Shown in pieces: positions 1 through 9,287 of a stretch of DNA of 32,325 nucleotides (positions within the stretch are counted from its first letter, which is position 1; each line of letters begins with the position of its first letter). The stretch covers positions 1 to 32,325 of the forward strand of contig JANYKA010000232.1 of NCBI GenBank assembly GCA_025358315.1, in the 5' to 3' direction. Made by a program: the position numbers and the translations under genes. The notes under the pieces were generated by a model. That model was not told the DNA's origin. It saw only the letters and a list, made by a program, of their open reading frames with translations, and ran no database searches. This DNA comes from Gemmatimonadota bacterium. Lineage in GTDB: Bacteria; Gemmatimonadota; Gemmatimonadetes; Gemmatimonadales; Gemmatimonadaceae.

Positions 1-25
1 GTGGGTTCGAATCCCACCCCGTCCG
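1..25 (+). tRNA. tRNA 3' end (partial; T arm plus 3' acceptor strand), isotype undetermined
   Basis: GTGGG-TTCGAAT-CCCAC is a perfect T stem-loop, followed by a 7-nt acceptor strand CCCGTCC and discriminator G. The 5' part lies outside the window and no CCA is encoded. Confidence 0.85.
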
Positions 26-122
26 TTCGATCGTTTCGCTCTAACGAACCGTCCCACCGCCGCGTACAATATCGCGGCGCGTGCGCGCTGTTTGTGAGAT
101 CCCACACCGATCGGTGCGCTCC

Positions 123-1844
123 ATGATGCTTTCCCCCACGATTCCCAGGCGCACTATCCTGGGAATCGTTTTTGTTTCGATTGTTTGGCCGGGCGTTATG
201 TCGGCACAATCCGGTACGTGGGCGCTGACGAACGCCCGCATCGAGACGGTCAGCAAAGGCGTGATCGAGAAAGGCACGATCATCATTCGTGCCGGCCTAA
301 TTGTCGCGGTCGGCGCCGATGTGGTCGTTCCTGCCGATGCACGCGTCCTCGATTTATCGAAGCGCACAGTTTCGCCCGGTCTTATTGATCTGACCTCCAC
401 GGCAGGGCTACTAACCACGCCCGCAGCGAACGCAGGCGGGCGCGGCGGCGCAGCGACCCCGGCACCAACTCTGGGCGGACCGTCTTTCTCCGGCTTTGAC
501 GCGGATCGCAAGGTATCCGAAGAGCTCCATGTATCGCCTAGTGATGCGCGATCGGCCCGCGAGAGCGGCGTCACGGTGGCACTCGTCGCGCCGTCTCGCG
601 GTGCGCTGCGTGGCCTCTCGGCGCTGATCCCGATGAAAGACAGTGCGGACGGCAGTGATGCGCTCCGCTCGCCGGTTGCCGAGCATTTCGGTTTTAGCGG
701 GGGTGGCGGGGGATTCGGCGGAGGTGGTGGATACCCCGGCACGATTATGGGCGTGATCGCCTACCAGCGACAGGCGCTTTATGATGCGCGCCGTCACGGA
801 CAGATCGCCGACCGGTGGGCTGCGTCGCCCCGCGGGCTGACCCGTCCGGAAAACGATCCGAAGCTGGCGGCGCTCGTCCCCGTCGTGCGCGGGATGTTGC
901 CACTGTTCTACGATGCGAATGTCGAAAACGAAATCCGTCGGGCCGTGAAGCTCAACAAGGAATTCGACGGCGTGAAGATGACTATCGTCGGCGCCACCGA
1001 AGGCTGGCAGGCGCTCGATGCGCTCGCCGGGCACTCGGTGGTCGTCTCGCTGAATTTCCCGAATCCGACCAGCACCACGGGCTGGTCGTATCGCGATGCG
1101 ATGCGGCACGCCGAGTCGGACAGTGCCGCCGCCGACTCAGCGGCAAAAAAGCTGATTGAAGGCAACGCTGCCGCGATCAACAAAGCCGGCATCAAGTTTG
1201 CGCTCGCCTCTGGCGGCACCGGGGCCGCCGCATTTCTCGCCAACGCGCGCAAGGCCGTTGCCGCAGGGTTGCCGGCCGACGTCGCCCTCGCGGCGATGAC
1301 CATTCGTGCCGCCGAACTCGCCGGACTTGGCGAGGCATTGGGCAGCATTGAGGTTGGAAAAATCGCGAATCTTGTGGTTACCGAAGGCGGTGGGATTCTC
1401 GCCGACAGTGCCAAGGTGCGCACGGTGTTCGTTGACGGTGACCGATTTGAAGTCGCGGTCGCTCCAGCGGCGGCACCGGTGGCGAACGGCGCGCGTGGAA
1501 GACGTGGCGGCGCGGCTGCGGCAGCAGTGGAACCGGCACAGGTCGGCGGCACTTGGCACTTTGTCGTTGACTCGCCGCAAGGCGCACAAGCACTGACGAT
1601 GACCGTCGTGCAGAACGGCGCTGCGTTTTCCGGCAAGGTAAGCGGGATGCCGACCGGAGGCGATCTCGACGTGACGAACGGCGTGATTGCCGGTCGAAAT
1701 GTTACTTGGGAAGTTTCGATCAACATGAACGGTCAGTCGTTGACGATCAGCTTCAATGGTGAAGTGACCGGCACGAAAATTAGTGGCACTGCGGCGCTCG
1801 GTCAGTTTGGTAACGCGCCATTCTCTGGAGACAAAACGCCATGA
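123..1844 (+). CDS. Secreted amidohydrolase-like protein, probable pseudoenzyme, with C-terminal beta-rich domain
   Basis: The ORF from 81 most plausibly starts at ATG 123 (MMLSPTIPRRTILGIVFVSIVWPGVMSAQSG signal peptide). Amidohydrolase frame motifs: 'LTNARIETVSKGVIEKGTIIIRAGLIVAVG' and 'LGSIEVGKIANLVVTEGG'. The HxH metal motif is absent ('SPGLIDLTSTAGLL'). Confidence 0.85.
   Translation: MMLSPTIPRRTILGIVFVSIVWPGVMSAQSGTWALTNARIETVSKGVIEKGTIIIRAGLIVAVGADVVVPADARVLDLSKRTVSPGLIDLTSTAGLLTTPAANAGGRGGAATPAPTLGGPSFSGFDADRKVSEELHVSPSDARSARESGVTVALVAPSRGALRGLSALIPMKDSADGSDALRSPVAEHFGFSGGGGGFGGGGGYPGTIMGVIAYQRQALYDARRHGQIADRWAASPRGLTRPENDPKLAALVPVVRGMLPLFYDANVENEIRRAVKLNKEFDGVKMTIVGATEGWQALDALAGHSVVVSLNFPNPTSTTGWSYRDAMRHAESDSAAADSAAKKLIEGNAAAINKAGIKFALASGGTGAAAFLANARKAVAAGLPADVALAAMTIRAAELAGLGEALGSIEVGKIANLVVTEGGGILADSAKVRTVFVDGDRFEVAVAPAAAPVANGARGRRGGAAAAAVEPAQVGGTWHFVVDSPQGAQALTMTVVQNGAAFSGKVSGMPTGGDLDVTNGVIAGRNVTWEVSINMNGQSLTISFNGEVTGTKISGTAALGQFGNAPFSGDKTP
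138..173 (+). terminator. Terminator-like hairpin inside the 5' coding region of the first amidohydrolase
   Basis: Perfect 12-bp inverted repeat ACGATTCCCAGG (138-149) / CCTGGGAATCGT (158-169), 8-nt loop, then a T run through 173. Confidence 0.6.
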
Positions 1845-3265
1845 TGCGCTCTCATTTCCGTTTGTCCATTGGCGCCCGATCATTGGCATTGGTCACGGTA
1901 GTTGCACTTCGTGCTGGTTCGGCGCTCGCGCAACAGAGTGCCCCAACAGCGGCGGCAGACCCGTGGAATGGAACGCCGCTGCGCATTCCCGTTCCGGCAG
2001 CCGCGAAACTTGTTGCCATCACGAATGCGACGATCCTGACCGCATCGCACGGCACCATTCAGAATGGCACGATCCTTATTCGCGACGGCAAGATTACCGC
2101 GATCGGCGCGAACATCGCGGTGCCGGCTGGCGCGCAGACCATCGACGGCACGGGCAAGTTCGTCACGCCCGGTATTATCGATGCCCACTCGCATTCTTCA
2201 CTGCAGGGAATCAATGAAGGGTCGAGCTCGGTCACATCGCAGGTGTGCATTTGCGATGCATTCCGTGAAGACGGACTGACGCTGTATCGCCAGCTCGCGG
2301 GTGGTGTGACAACCGCAAACATTTTGCACGGTTCGGCCAATACAATCGGCGGCCAGAATCTCGTGGTCAAAATGCGCTTCGGACTTCCGGTCGACAGCAT
2401 GCGTTTCGACAAAGCACCGCCGGGAATTAAGTTTGCACTGGGGGAAAATGTCCGGCAGACAAATGGCGGTGGCGGCAATGGCCGAGCGCCGAGGTATCCG
2501 CGCACGCGAATGGGTGTTGAAGAACTGTTGCGTGATTCCTTTACTCGCGCCGTGGCATATCGGGCCGAGTGGCAAGCGTTCGACAAGACCAAGGCCGCGT
2601 GGAAAAAGGGACAGTCAGAACTAATTCCGCCGCGCCGCGACGTACAACTCGATCCGCTGGTAGAAGTGCTGGAAGGGAAGCGGCTGGTGCATGCGCACTC
2701 ATATCGATCGGACGAGATTCTGATGCTGCTGCGAGTCGCCAAGGATTTTGGCTTTCGCGTGGCGTCGCTCCAGCATGTCCTTGAAGGCTACAAAGTCGCG
2801 GATGAGATCGCCGCTGCCGGAACGGGCGCCTCGACATTTGCCGACGAGTGGGCGTACAAGCTCGAGGCGTATGACGCGATTCCATTCAATGCCGCGCTGA
2901 TGGCCGAACGCGGCGTGAATGTCACGATTAACTCCGACTCCGATGAGCGGGCACGGCGCCTGTATCAGGACGCGGCGAAGGCGATGCATTACGGCGGTAC
3001 GTCGGAACAAGAAGCACTCAAGATGGTCACGCTGAATGCGGCGATGCAGCTCGGGATCGACAAGTACACGGGATCAATCGACGTCGGCAAAGACGCCGAC
3101 ATCGCAATCTTTTCAGCACATCCATTCTCGCCTGCAGCTCGCGTCGAAATGACGCTCGTCGATGGCCGCATATTCTTTGACCGCAAGACCGCTCCAACGC
3201 TCGAGGCGCTGCTGCAAGCCACGCATCGTCCGCGTGCGGCGATGGGCGACGGAGGGAGTAAATAA
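1841..3265 (+). CDS. Secreted imidazolonepropionase-like amidohydrolase
   Basis: 474 aa with signal peptide. Metal motif 'PGIIDAHSHSS', central His residues 'VHAHSYRSDE' and 'ASLQHVLEGYKVADE', and 'VTINSDSDE' are all present. ATGA overlap with the upstream gene. Confidence 0.93.
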   Translation: MMRSHFRLSIGARSLALVTVVALRAGSALAQQSAPTAAADPWNGTPLRIPVPAAAKLVAITNATILTASHGTIQNGTILIRDGKITAIGANIAVPAGAQTIDGTGKFVTPGIIDAHSHSSLQGINEGSSSVTSQVCICDAFREDGLTLYRQLAGGVTTANILHGSANTIGGQNLVVKMRFGLPVDSMRFDKAPPGIKFALGENVRQTNGGGGNGRAPRYPRTRMGVEELLRDSFTRAVAYRAEWQAFDKTKAAWKKGQSELIPPRRDVQLDPLVEVLEGKRLVHAHSYRSDEILMLLRVAKDFGFRVASLQHVLEGYKVADEIAAAGTGASTFADEWAYKLEAYDAIPFNAALMAERGVNVTINSDSDERARRLYQDAAKAMHYGGTSEQEALKMVTLNAAMQLGIDKYTGSIDVGKDADIAIFSAHPFSPAARVEMTLVDGRIFFDRKTAPTLEALLQATHRPRAAMGDGGSK

Positions 3266-4599
3266 TGCGAATATTTTCACATGTGCGTGGTGCCGCTGTA
3301 GTGGGTGTGGTTTTCGGTGCCATCGCAACCAGTGCACAGATGACGCCGGGTGCACCAAAGCCGTCGGTGGTATACGCCATTCGCAATGCGACGGTCGTTC
3401 CGGTCAGCGGGCCGCGCATCGTCGGGGGAACCGTCGTAATCCAAAACGGCCGCATTGCGGCCGTCGGTATGAATGTGACCGTGCCTGCGGGCGCGACGGT
3501 GATTGACGGAACCGGAATGTTCGTCTACCCGGGTTTCATTGATTCGGGGACCCATATCGGGCTCAGCGAGATTGAGTCCGTGCCAGGTGGCGAAGACGAA
3601 GTGGAAATCGGCACGTTTAATCCGCACGATGTGGCGCTGACTGCGGTGAACCCGTTGTCGGAGTTGATTCCAGTCGCGCGTTTCAACGGGATCACTACGG
3701 CTGTGACCGCGCCAAGCGGTGGGCTCGTCAGCGGCACGGCATCGTTGATTGATCTCTCCGGCTGGACGGGCGATCAGATGGCAGTTCGGCGGTCCGCTGG
3801 ATTGATCGTGAACTATCCAACGATCGGCGGTGGCCGCGGCGGCCGTGGCGGCGGCCGCGGCGGTGCCAGCGGCGCCACCGATTCCAATGAGCAAGTGCGG
3901 CAACTCACCGAATATTTCCGAAATGCGAAGGCCTACTCCGATATTAAGGCCAGGCTCGCCGCCGGCGGCGTCGGCAAACAAACCATCGATCTCTCGATGG
4001 AGGCCATGGTCCCGGCGATTCGTGGCGAGATGCCAGTCGTGTTCGATGCTAATACGGTCGGACAAATTCGCGGTGCGTTAGCGCTGGCCGACTCCTTTCA
4101 CCTCATGCCGATCATCCGAGGCGGCCGCGAGGCATATCGGCTGGCAGATACGCTCGCCGTCCGCAAAGTGCCGGTGGTGCTCGGACCGATTTACGCGGAG
4201 CCAAATTCTGACGCGCCGTATGATGAGATCTTTGCGACACCGGCGGTGCTGGTCAAAGCGGGAGTAATGATCGCCTTTCAAACGAATAGCGCCAGCGGAG
4301 TACGAGATCTGCCGTTCGAGGTCGCCCTCTGTGAAGCGTTCGGGTTGAGCGCCGACGATGCGATTCGCGCCATCACGCTAAATGCGGCGACGATTTGGGG
4401 AGTCGCCGATCGCGTCGGTAGCATCGATGCCGGCAAGATCGCCAATTTGTTCGTCTCCACCGGCGACCCGATGGATCCGCGCAGTTCGGTGAAATACCTG
4501 TTCATCCGTGGTGAGCAGGTCCCGCTGGTGGATCGCCACACCAAACTGTATGAGCAGTTCCGGGCGAGGCCGAAATCGGTGAAACCGCCAACGGAATAA
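3265..4599 (+). CDS. Secreted amidohydrolase-like protein, probable pseudoenzyme
   Basis: 444 aa with signal peptide. Family motifs 'IRNATVVPVSGPRIVGGTVVIQNGRIAAVG' and 'VGSIDAGKIANLFVSTGDPMD'. HxH replaced by 'DSGTHIG'. TAATG overlap with the upstream gene. Confidence 0.88.
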   Translation: MRIFSHVRGAAVVGVVFGAIATSAQMTPGAPKPSVVYAIRNATVVPVSGPRIVGGTVVIQNGRIAAVGMNVTVPAGATVIDGTGMFVYPGFIDSGTHIGLSEIESVPGGEDEVEIGTFNPHDVALTAVNPLSELIPVARFNGITTAVTAPSGGLVSGTASLIDLSGWTGDQMAVRRSAGLIVNYPTIGGGRGGRGGGRGGASGATDSNEQVRQLTEYFRNAKAYSDIKARLAAGGVGKQTIDLSMEAMVPAIRGEMPVVFDANTVGQIRGALALADSFHLMPIIRGGREAYRLADTLAVRKVPVVLGPIYAEPNSDAPYDEIFATPAVLVKAGVMIAFQTNSASGVRDLPFEVALCEAFGLSADDAIRAITLNAATIWGVADRVGSIDAGKIANLFVSTGDPMDPRSSVKYLFIRGEQVPLVDRHTKLYEQFRARPKSVKPPTE

Positions 4600-4632
4600 A
4601 GTTCCGGATAAAACTGAACATCAGCCATACGC

Positions 4633-4668
4633 GACGCGCCTCACACCCGAATGGATGTGAGGCGCGTC
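4633..4668. terminator. Palindrome between convergent genes, candidate bidirectional terminator
   Basis: 13-bp perfect inverted repeat GACGCGCCTCACA / TGTGAGGCGCGTC with a 10-nt loop, covering the histidine kinase stop codon. There is no T tract, so Rho-independent function is uncertain. Confidence 0.45.
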
Positions 4669-7151
4669 AGCGTTTGGACTAATGCACGAATGTCATAGGG
4701 CTTGGTCATGAGGTCGTCGGCTCCGGTTTCGCGCAACGCGGTGAGTTCCGCCTCACCGACGAATCCGGTGCCGAGGATGACTGGCAACTGTGGCGCCGTG
4801 CGATGAATCCGGGCGTAGGCGTCGAGTCCGCCGAGTACGGGCATCTGCACGTCAAGCAATACCGCAGAGACACGGTCGCGATCACGTTCGACCGCCTGCA
4901 CCGCCTCCTCGCCATTTGCGGCTTCGATCACGTCGAACCCCTCATGTTCGAGCACCATCCGGAGCATTTCGCGCAAAGCGATTTCGTCATCGGCGAGCAA
5001 TATCACCGGCCGCCCAGCGCCAACTGCCGGCCGCAGAGGCTGGTGATCGTCCTTGGATTTTTCCACGAACCGCGTGGTGCGCGCGACATTCGATGCCGGC
5101 AAATACAGATCAAATCTGGCGCCGGCGCCCGGCGCCGTATCGATGAACACGGTCCCCCCGGCGCTGCGGGCGAGGCCGTAGACCATGGCCAACCCGAGGC
5201 CCGTGCCTTTGCCGCGCGCCTTCGTGGTGAAAAACGGCTCGAATGCGCGTTGCTTTACTTCGTCCGTCATTCCGGCACCGTCATCGGCGACGGAAATGAC
5301 GACGTATTTCCCAGGAGGAATGTCGCGAAGCGTAAGGGCCGTGGCCGCGTCAACGGCTTCATCGCGCGCTGTAATACGGATCGTCCCGCCTCCGGGCATG
5401 GCATCACGCGCATTGATGCACAGGTTGAGCAGTGCTTGTTCGACCTGGCCCGGGTCGCCGTCGACGGCACTGTGACTCAGAGAGGTATCCACGAAGATGC
5501 GAATACGGCGGTCGAACGCACTGGCGCACATCCGCTCCGTGTTGGCAATGGCCGCGCCAACGTCGACCGGCACTCGCACCAATGGTTCGTGGGCGCTGAC
5601 GCCCAGCAACTGTTTGGTGAGTTCGGCGGCACGGCGTCCAGCGTGTTCAATCGCATCGTGCGCCGCCGAACGTTGTTCGGCCGTCGCAGAACGGGCCACG
5701 CGGACGCCAGCGAGCACCGCTCCCATCAGATTGTTGAAATCGTGCGCGATGCCGCCAGCGAGGGAGCCGATAGCATCCATCTTCTGTGATTGCGCCAACG
5801 CTTCCCGGTCTGTGAGGTCGCGGTACGCGCAGAGCGTGAGTCGGCGGTCTCCAATACTCAGACCAGTTTCCACAACGCCCCACGTCTGCACCGTGCCGTC
5901 GGCGCGGCGCACGCGAATGGTGCCACCGGCTCGCGCCTGAGCGCGCAGCGTATCCGGTACCGGCCTGCCGACGAACGTCTCCCGGCGTTCGCCAGTGAGT
6001 GCAGCCACGGCAGCATTGGCATCCACGACTGTGCGAGTTGCCGCGTCGATCAGGAAGTACGGATCGGCGCTGTGGTCGAACAATGCCCGGTAACGCTGTT
6101 CGGAGTCGCGCAGGGACAGCACGGTCGCATTGAACGTCGCGAGAAAGAGCGCCCATTCTTCAGACGGTGGAGCGCTCTTGACCAGACTGAGTTCGCCGCG
6201 TCGATGCATCGCATCCATTTCGGACGCGATCGCACCGAGCGGCGTGATGAGCAGCCGCCGACCATACATCCAGACCACCCAGAACGCAGCCGCTCCAAAG
6301 AGCAGCCCGATAAATACCCCCATAAAGGCCAAGCGTGAAATACGGTGCAGGTCGCTGCGCGAGTCGCGTAGTTCAATAACCGCGGCGGTCGCGCCCATCG
6401 CACCCGGGAGCCGGAAGAACACGCGGATGCTGTCGTCGTTGGCAAACCGTTCGGCATGCTGTGGTGTATCCGGCAGGGATGTAGCGGGAGGATGAATCCG
6501 CACATCGAACTGCAGCCCGCGCGCGATTGCCGTGAGCGCGTCTCCACGCATCGTGCGGCCGATGATCAGGTATCCGCGCGCACCGGCATCAGCGGATTCT
6601 ATTGTTGTGGGACGCACCGCGGCGCCGCCAATCAAATAAAGATCCGACCCCTGTTTAAAAAATCCGCCGAGACTTCCGACCTGGCCGAGACTGTCGAGAA
6701 AGGCGCGCCCCAATGCCACATCCGGCCGCCGAACCTGTGGGTTCGCAGTCCACTCGAATGCGGTACTGCGATCGGCATCCAATAATGCGATGAACTGGTA
6801 ATCGTTTCGCGGCAACCCGTCGACAAAGTTGCGCTGAAAAAACCCGGTGGCGCCAGGTGCCGCCGGATGCTTGGCGAGGCGCACGGTCTCATTCCAGTAC
6901 GCGAAATCCTCGACTTGCTGCTTGGCCCGTCGCGCCAGCTGGCCGAACGCGAGTTGCGATCGTGTCAGGGCGTCGGCAAGCTCGTCGGCTTCGACGCGCA
7001 CAATGACCGCGTCCACGGCAATCTTGCCGAATACAAGTGCGGTGCCGACCACAAGGAACGCGACGAGTGCGAACCGCGTGAGCAGGGCACGCACAGAATG
7101 AGTGCGCGGGGAATCGGGTAACGTGGCGGCGAGCCTGAGGTGGGTCGGCAT
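4641..7151 (-). CDS. Hybrid sensor histidine kinase (TM-CHASE4-like-PAS-HisKA-HATPase-receiver)
   Basis: 836 aa. N-terminal TM and CHASE4-like '[17 protein letters not shown]'; H box '[17 protein letters not shown]'; ATPase motifs 'DDGAGM' and '[13 protein letters not shown]'; C-terminal receiver 'ILLADDE...[11 protein letters not shown]...MTKPYD'. Confidence 0.95.
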   Translation of the reverse strand: MPTHLRLAATLPDSPRTHSVRALLTRFALVAFLVVGTALVFGKIAVDAVIVRVEADELADALTRSQLAFGQLARRAKQQVEDFAYWNETVRLAKHPAAPGATGFFQRNFVDGLPRNDYQFIALLDADRSTAFEWTANPQVRRPDVALGRAFLDSLGQVGSLGGFFKQGSDLYLIGGAAVRPTTIESADAGARGYLIIGRTMRGDALTAIARGLQFDVRIHPPATSLPDTPQHAERFANDDSIRVFFRLPGAMGATAAVIELRDSRSDLHRISRLAFMGVFIGLLFGAAAFWVVWMYGRRLLITPLGAIASEMDAMHRRGELSLVKSAPPSEEWALFLATFNATVLSLRDSEQRYRALFDHSADPYFLIDAATRTVVDANAAVAALTGERRETFVGRPVPDTLRAQARAGGTIRVRRADGTVQTWGVVETGLSIGDRRLTLCAYRDLTDREALAQSQKMDAIGSLAGGIAHDFNNLMGAVLAGVRVARSATAEQRSAAHDAIEHAGRRAAELTKQLLGVSAHEPLVRVPVDVGAAIANTERMCASAFDRRIRIFVDTSLSHSAVDGDPGQVEQALLNLCINARDAMPGGGTIRITARDEAVDAATALTLRDIPPGKYVVISVADDGAGMTDEVKQRAFEPFFTTKARGKGTGLGLAMVYGLARSAGGTVFIDTAPGAGARFDLYLPASNVARTTRFVEKSKDDHQPLRPAVGAGRPVILLADDEIALREMLRMVLEHEGFDVIEAANGEEAVQAVERDRDRVSAVLLDVQMPVLGGLDAYARIHRTAPQLPVILGTGFVGEAELTALRETGADDLMTKPYDIRALVQTLTRLTSIRV

Positions 7152-7273
7152 GGAATAGGACCGGCGTCGGCCATGTGTTCACATCTAGTTGGTGCCGAAT
7201 TGTCGGCCCCCGTCGCCGAGATCGCAATGGCGGTGGTCTTTCGTCGGCGGGGCCGTGCGGCGATCTTGGGCGA

Positions 7274-8506
7274 ATGGAATGGAACAAAAGAGATGCTCCA
7301 GCCCCCTCGGCCGTGCTGAAGGTCCGCGCCCTGCGCTGGTGGATTGCCCTGTACCTGCTCAGCGCCATTGGCGTTGCCTTCCAGCGCACGCTCCTATCGA
7401 CTGAAAATAATTTCCTGATTTTTCGCGCGGCGTTTGACCACCTGATCGCCGGGCGGGATCTGTACGCAGCCTATCCGGCCACGCATGCCGATTTCTTTAA
7501 ATACAGTCCGACGTTCGCGTTGCTGTTCGCGCCATTTGCGCTGCTGCCGCTCGTACCGGGCTATGTACTCTGGGCGGTCGTCTGCGCTACCGCCGTATGC
7601 AGTGGCATCGCGTTGTTGCTGCCCGCGCGTCCCGCGGCCATTGCGCTCGCGATCGCGTGGTTGGCGGTGGTCGGGGATATGCAGCGGGCGCAGAGCAACG
7701 CGCTTTGTGCCGGATTGATGCTGCTCGGATGGGCGGCGATGGAGCGCGGCCGGCAATGGCCGGCGGCGACGGCGATCATCGCCGGTGGATTTATCAAGCT
7801 GTTTCCGGTGGCCGGGCTCGCCGGCGCGATCTTTCACCGCCGAAAGGTTCGGTTTGGCATCATTGTGCTCGCCGTTATCGCGCTGGGCCTGGCGCTCCCG
7901 TTGCTCGTCGTGAGCTGGGACTCCTTAGGCGCACAGTACCTCTCCTGGCGGGCGATTGAGGCGCATGATGCTGCGCCACTCACCCGCTATGGCACGGGCG
8001 GCGCGGATCTGTACGCGGGGTTGATGGGACAATTCCGGGTCTGGTTCGGAGTGCAGTGGCCGTTCTGGCCGACTCAGCTCGCCGGACTCGCGTTGCTGTT
8101 GGCACCGCTGTTGCGCGGACCGGCGGTATGGACGACCCGCTTTCGCACGAATTTCCTCGCGTCAATTCTTGTGTTCAGCGTCCTGTTTAATCACCAGGCT
8201 GAGTCGCCTTCGTATTCGATCGCGATGATTGGCGTCGCTGTCTGGTTTGCGACGTCGGAGCGCGTCTGGTGGCGCACGGCCTTGATGGCGCTTTGTCTCG
8301 TCGTGGTAAATTTGGCCTCGACAGATCTTCTGCCGCGCGCGCTGTATCAGGCGTACTATGTGAAGTATCTGCTTAAAACCATCCCGCTCATTCCCCTCTG
8401 GATCGTGATGCAGGGAGAGCTCTTTGGGTTGATCCGCAACGGCTCAGATTCAGAGCGCGCCGAATCCGATCAGGGCGATCTCCCGGCGACGCAGGTGCTC
8501 GCGTAA
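7274..8506 (+). CDS. GT87/DUF2029-like polytopic membrane glycosyltransferase
   Basis: Hydrophobic multi-TM protein. Start trimmed to ATG 7274 (MEWNKRDAPAPSAVLKVRALRWWIALYLLSAIG). 'AGRDLYAAYPATHADFFKYSPTFALLFAPFALLP' is typical of DUF2029. Confidence 0.8.
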   Translation: MEWNKRDAPAPSAVLKVRALRWWIALYLLSAIGVAFQRTLLSTENNFLIFRAAFDHLIAGRDLYAAYPATHADFFKYSPTFALLFAPFALLPLVPGYVLWAVVCATAVCSGIALLLPARPAAIALAIAWLAVVGDMQRAQSNALCAGLMLLGWAAMERGRQWPAATAIIAGGFIKLFPVAGLAGAIFHRRKVRFGIIVLAVIALGLALPLLVVSWDSLGAQYLSWRAIEAHDAAPLTRYGTGGADLYAGLMGQFRVWFGVQWPFWPTQLAGLALLLAPLLRGPAVWTTRFRTNFLASILVFSVLFNHQAESPSYSIAMIGVAVWFATSERVWWRTALMALCLVVVNLASTDLLPRALYQAYYVKYLLKTIPLIPLWIVMQGELFGLIRNGSDSERAESDQGDLPATQVLA

Positions 8507-9259
8507 CTCCGGAGCCGTGAGTGCTTCACGTTCCCGCTCCCGCTGCCAGGTATAACCATCGGCACTGGTGAGCGCCGCGTCCACGTAACCCGGGTGCACC
8601 ATCATCTCTGTCGTACCAACGGGGAGAGTGTCAATCACTTTCATAAAACGCTCGGCAAACCGTTCGCCGCCCTGCATGGAGACGCCAATAAAATGATCGG
8701 GCGCCCGAGTTGGCGGCGCCCCGACCGACGTTACACGCCACGACCACGCAATCAGGGCTCGATGCACCTGGCTTGGGATATCATTGGGAAACCGCCGGTG
8801 TGACTCCACCGGCCGGCGCAGCGGCAGTCCGCGCATCGCCGCGACCTGCGCCACGGCTCGGCGAATCACCGGCAACGCGTGCGTGTGACGATGCGAGTCG
8901 ATATGCGTGACACGAATTCCGGCGCCCTGAAGCGCGGCGAGTTGCGCCTCGCATTCCGCCGCCACTTCAGTGTCGCGGATCGCACCGCGTAACGTTTTCC
9001 GCACCAGCGCACCGAGGGAGAGGTACTCCCCCCGCGCATTGCGAAGCGAAATTGCAGCGGTGAGCGGGCTTCCCACGAGCAGATTGAAGTGCAGGCCCAC
9101 GCCAAGCGTCGGTGTGGCCCGTGCCTGGCGAACGCCGTCCTCCCAGCCCGGGCAGTGCACCATCATCGATGTCGACGTCACGGTCCCGGCGGCGTGTGCT
9201 GCGAGAATACCGGCCGTGACCGCTGGCGTAAACGCAAAGTCGTCGGCGTTAATAATCAG
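8450..9259 (-). CDS. ChbG/HpnK (YdjC-like) carbohydrate deacetylase; start codon uncertain
   Basis: The open frame extends upstream of the listed GTG (9181) to give 'LIINADDFAFTPAVTAGILAAHAAGTVTSTSMMVHCPGW', followed by 'HIDSHRHTHALP', the conserved family motifs. The nearest plausible start covering NADD is CTG at 9259. Confidence 0.8.
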   Translation of the reverse strand: MIINADDFAFTPAVTAGILAAHAAGTVTSTSMMVHCPGWEDGVRQARATPTLGVGLHFNLLVGSPLTAAISLRNARGEYLSLGALVRKTLRGAIRDTEVAAECEAQLAALQGAGIRVTHIDSHRHTHALPVIRRAVAQVAAMRGLPLRRPVESHRRFPNDIPSQVHRALIAWSWRVTSVGAPPTRAPDHFIGVSMQGGERFAERFMKVIDTLPVGTTEMMVHPGYVDAALTSADGYTWQREREREALTAPELREHLRRREIALIGFGAL

Positions 9260-9287
9260 CCGCCGGACTCCGCGCGTGCGGTCCCGA

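Noticed and set aside
411-1889. Several minus-strand ORFs (411-1109, 908-1726, 1137-1889)
   Set aside because: Overlap the clear amidohydrolase CDS on the other strand and have no family motifs.
4803-5789. 328-aa plus-strand ORF
   Set aside because: Antisense to the hybrid histidine kinase; Arg/His-rich translation typical of shadow ORFs in GC-rich DNA.
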